A stretch of DNA of 5,186 nucleotides, taken from NCBI GenBank assembly GCA_027620105.1, contig JAQCIA010000178.1:1-5186 (forward strand), given 5' to 3'. This stretch comes from Verrucomicrobiota bacterium. Its GTDB lineage: Bacteria; Verrucomicrobiota; Kiritimatiellia; UBA8416; JAIOPI01. Below the pieces are notes generated by a model. It was not told where the DNA came from, ran no database searches, and saw only the letters and a program-made list of their open reading frames with translations. Shown in pieces: positions 4,679-5,186 of the stretch. Position numbers and translations under genes: made by a program. Every line of letters starts with the position of its first letter. Position 1 is the stretch's first letter.

Positions 4679-5186
4679 AGTCCGAATCCTGTTCGCCGCA
4701 CGCATTCTGCGAGCGTTTCCTCGCCCTGGCGCACGGTCATAAAAGTGTCCAGGATGCTGGCAACGACACGGGGGCAGTCATCCTTCTTGTATTCGCCGAC
4801 AATTTTGCCGAACTCGTCGTGGGTGCCGCCAATGCGGATTTCGTAGCCTTCGGTCGATCCGGTCTCATCGCGCAGGCGCAGCCCGCGCAGTCCGATGTCG
4901 GTGATGCGATAGGGCGAGCAGGAATTCGGGCAACCGGTGATGTTGATCAGCACCTTCTTCGCGATGACGTCGTATTTCGGCAATTTCACCACATTCATCA
5001 GCAGGTCATACATGTCGCGGGTGCGCGACACGGCCATGGGGCAGTAGGTGGTGCCGACGCATGGCACAATGTCCCGGAGGCCATAGTTGCCTTCGGTGGC
5101 GAACCCGAGTTTTTGAATCTCGGCCTTGGCCTCGGCCACGCGTTCCGGCAGCACGCCATGAATTTCAATGTTCTGCCGGTTGGTGG
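4675..5186 (-). CDS. Siroheme nitrite/sulfite reductase, C-terminal part (5' end beyond window)
   Basis: About 170 C-terminal residues are visible, and the frame continues past the right edge. The first visible residues, TNRQNIEIHGV, already fit the family, so the GTG at 5154 is internal and not a start. Two cysteine pairs typical of ferredoxin-type nitrite and sulfite reductases are present: Cys-Val-Gly-Thr-Thr-Tyr-Cys (visible residues 42-48) and GCPNSC (84-89), the latter followed by a TDIGLRG segment. In the family these four cysteines hold a [4Fe-4S] cluster coupled to siroheme, which carries out the six-electron reduction of nitrite to ammonia or sulfite to sulfide. Full-length members are usually about 500-600 residues, so roughly two thirds is missing. 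The C-terminus alone does not decide between nitrite and sulfite. The coupled flavoprotein downstream is the likely electron donor, inferred from the 4-bp gene overlap. Confidence 0.9.
   Translation of the reverse strand, partial: TNRQNIEIHGVLPERVAEAKAEIQKLGFATEGNYGLRDIVPCVGTTYCPMAVSRTRDMYDLLMNVVKLPKYDVIAKKVLINITGCPNSCSPYRITDIGLRGLRLRDETGSTEGYEIRIGGTHDEFGKIVGEYKKDDCPRVVASILDTFMTVRQGEETLAECVRRTGFGL
4687..4690 (-). promoter_or_regulatory. Ribosome binding site for the oxidoreductase, inside the upstream gene
   Basis: On the minus strand AGGA lies 8 nt before the ATG at 4678, within the last codons of the siroheme reductase gene. It selects the ATG that overlaps the upstream TGA (shared ATGA at 4678-4675). 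It disfavours the earlier in-frame start at 4705. The arrangement is typical of translational coupling. Confidence 0.55.

Noticed and set aside
3107..4846. Very long plus-strand open frame (579 codons) opposite the oxidoreductase and reductase genes
   Set aside because: It lies antisense to two clearly homologous genes, is rich in His/Gly/Val/Arg with no recognisable motif, and is explained by the G/C-rich third positions of the real genes.
1..5186. Search for CRISPR repeats, tRNA or rRNA genes, transposases or insertion-sequence ends
   Set aside because: No regularly spaced repeats, cloverleaf-like segments, rRNA-like sequence or transposase motifs were seen by eye.

Overview
The window is GC-rich bacterial chromosome whose genes are packed on alternating strands. 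A secreted lysozyme inhibitor, two lipoprotein-type signal sequences and Shine-Dalgarno-led starts point to a Gram-negative, diderm organism. The 2104-2787 lipoprotein resembles secreted proteins I associate with the Planctomycetes-Verrucomicrobia group. That is an impression from the protein pattern, not a firm assignment.

Layout. Positions 1-116 (minus) hold the start of a lipoprotein that runs off the left edge. Positions 117-376 form a divergent intergenic region with a perfect 14-bp palindrome, followed by a short coding-like ORF (233-373) that stops one codon before the next gene. Positions 377-1285 (plus) encode an exported protein that reads as a fusion of a PliI-like domain (inhibitor of invertebrate-type lysozyme) and an MliC-like domain (inhibitor of chicken-type lysozyme). 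Positions 1286-1517 are a convergent intergenic region with a stem-loop and a strongly SD-led but immediately stopped micro-ORF. Positions 1518-1928 (minus) encode a MutT-type Nudix hydrolase. Positions 1929-2103 are a divergent intergenic region with a very good sigma70-type promoter pointing right. Positions 2104-2787 (plus) encode a predicted envelope lipoprotein of unknown function. Convergent to it, 2813-4678 (minus) encodes a GltD-like FAD/NAD(P)H oxidoreductase with a C-terminal ferredoxin domain. It overlaps by 4 bp the end of a siroheme nitrite/sulfite reductase gene (4675-5186, minus, partial).

How the genes work together. The right end is a translationally coupled two-gene unit. 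The flavoprotein probably takes electrons from NAD(P)H through FAD and Fe-S clusters to the siroheme reductase, giving assimilatory reduction of nitrite to ammonia or sulfite to sulfide. The left half is an envelope region. The double-domain lysozyme inhibitor would protect peptidoglycan from two lysozyme classes, which suits a bacterium exposed to animals, grazers or lytic competitors. The Nudix gene appears to be an unrelated housekeeping gene. No mobile element, CRISPR array, tRNA or rRNA was seen.
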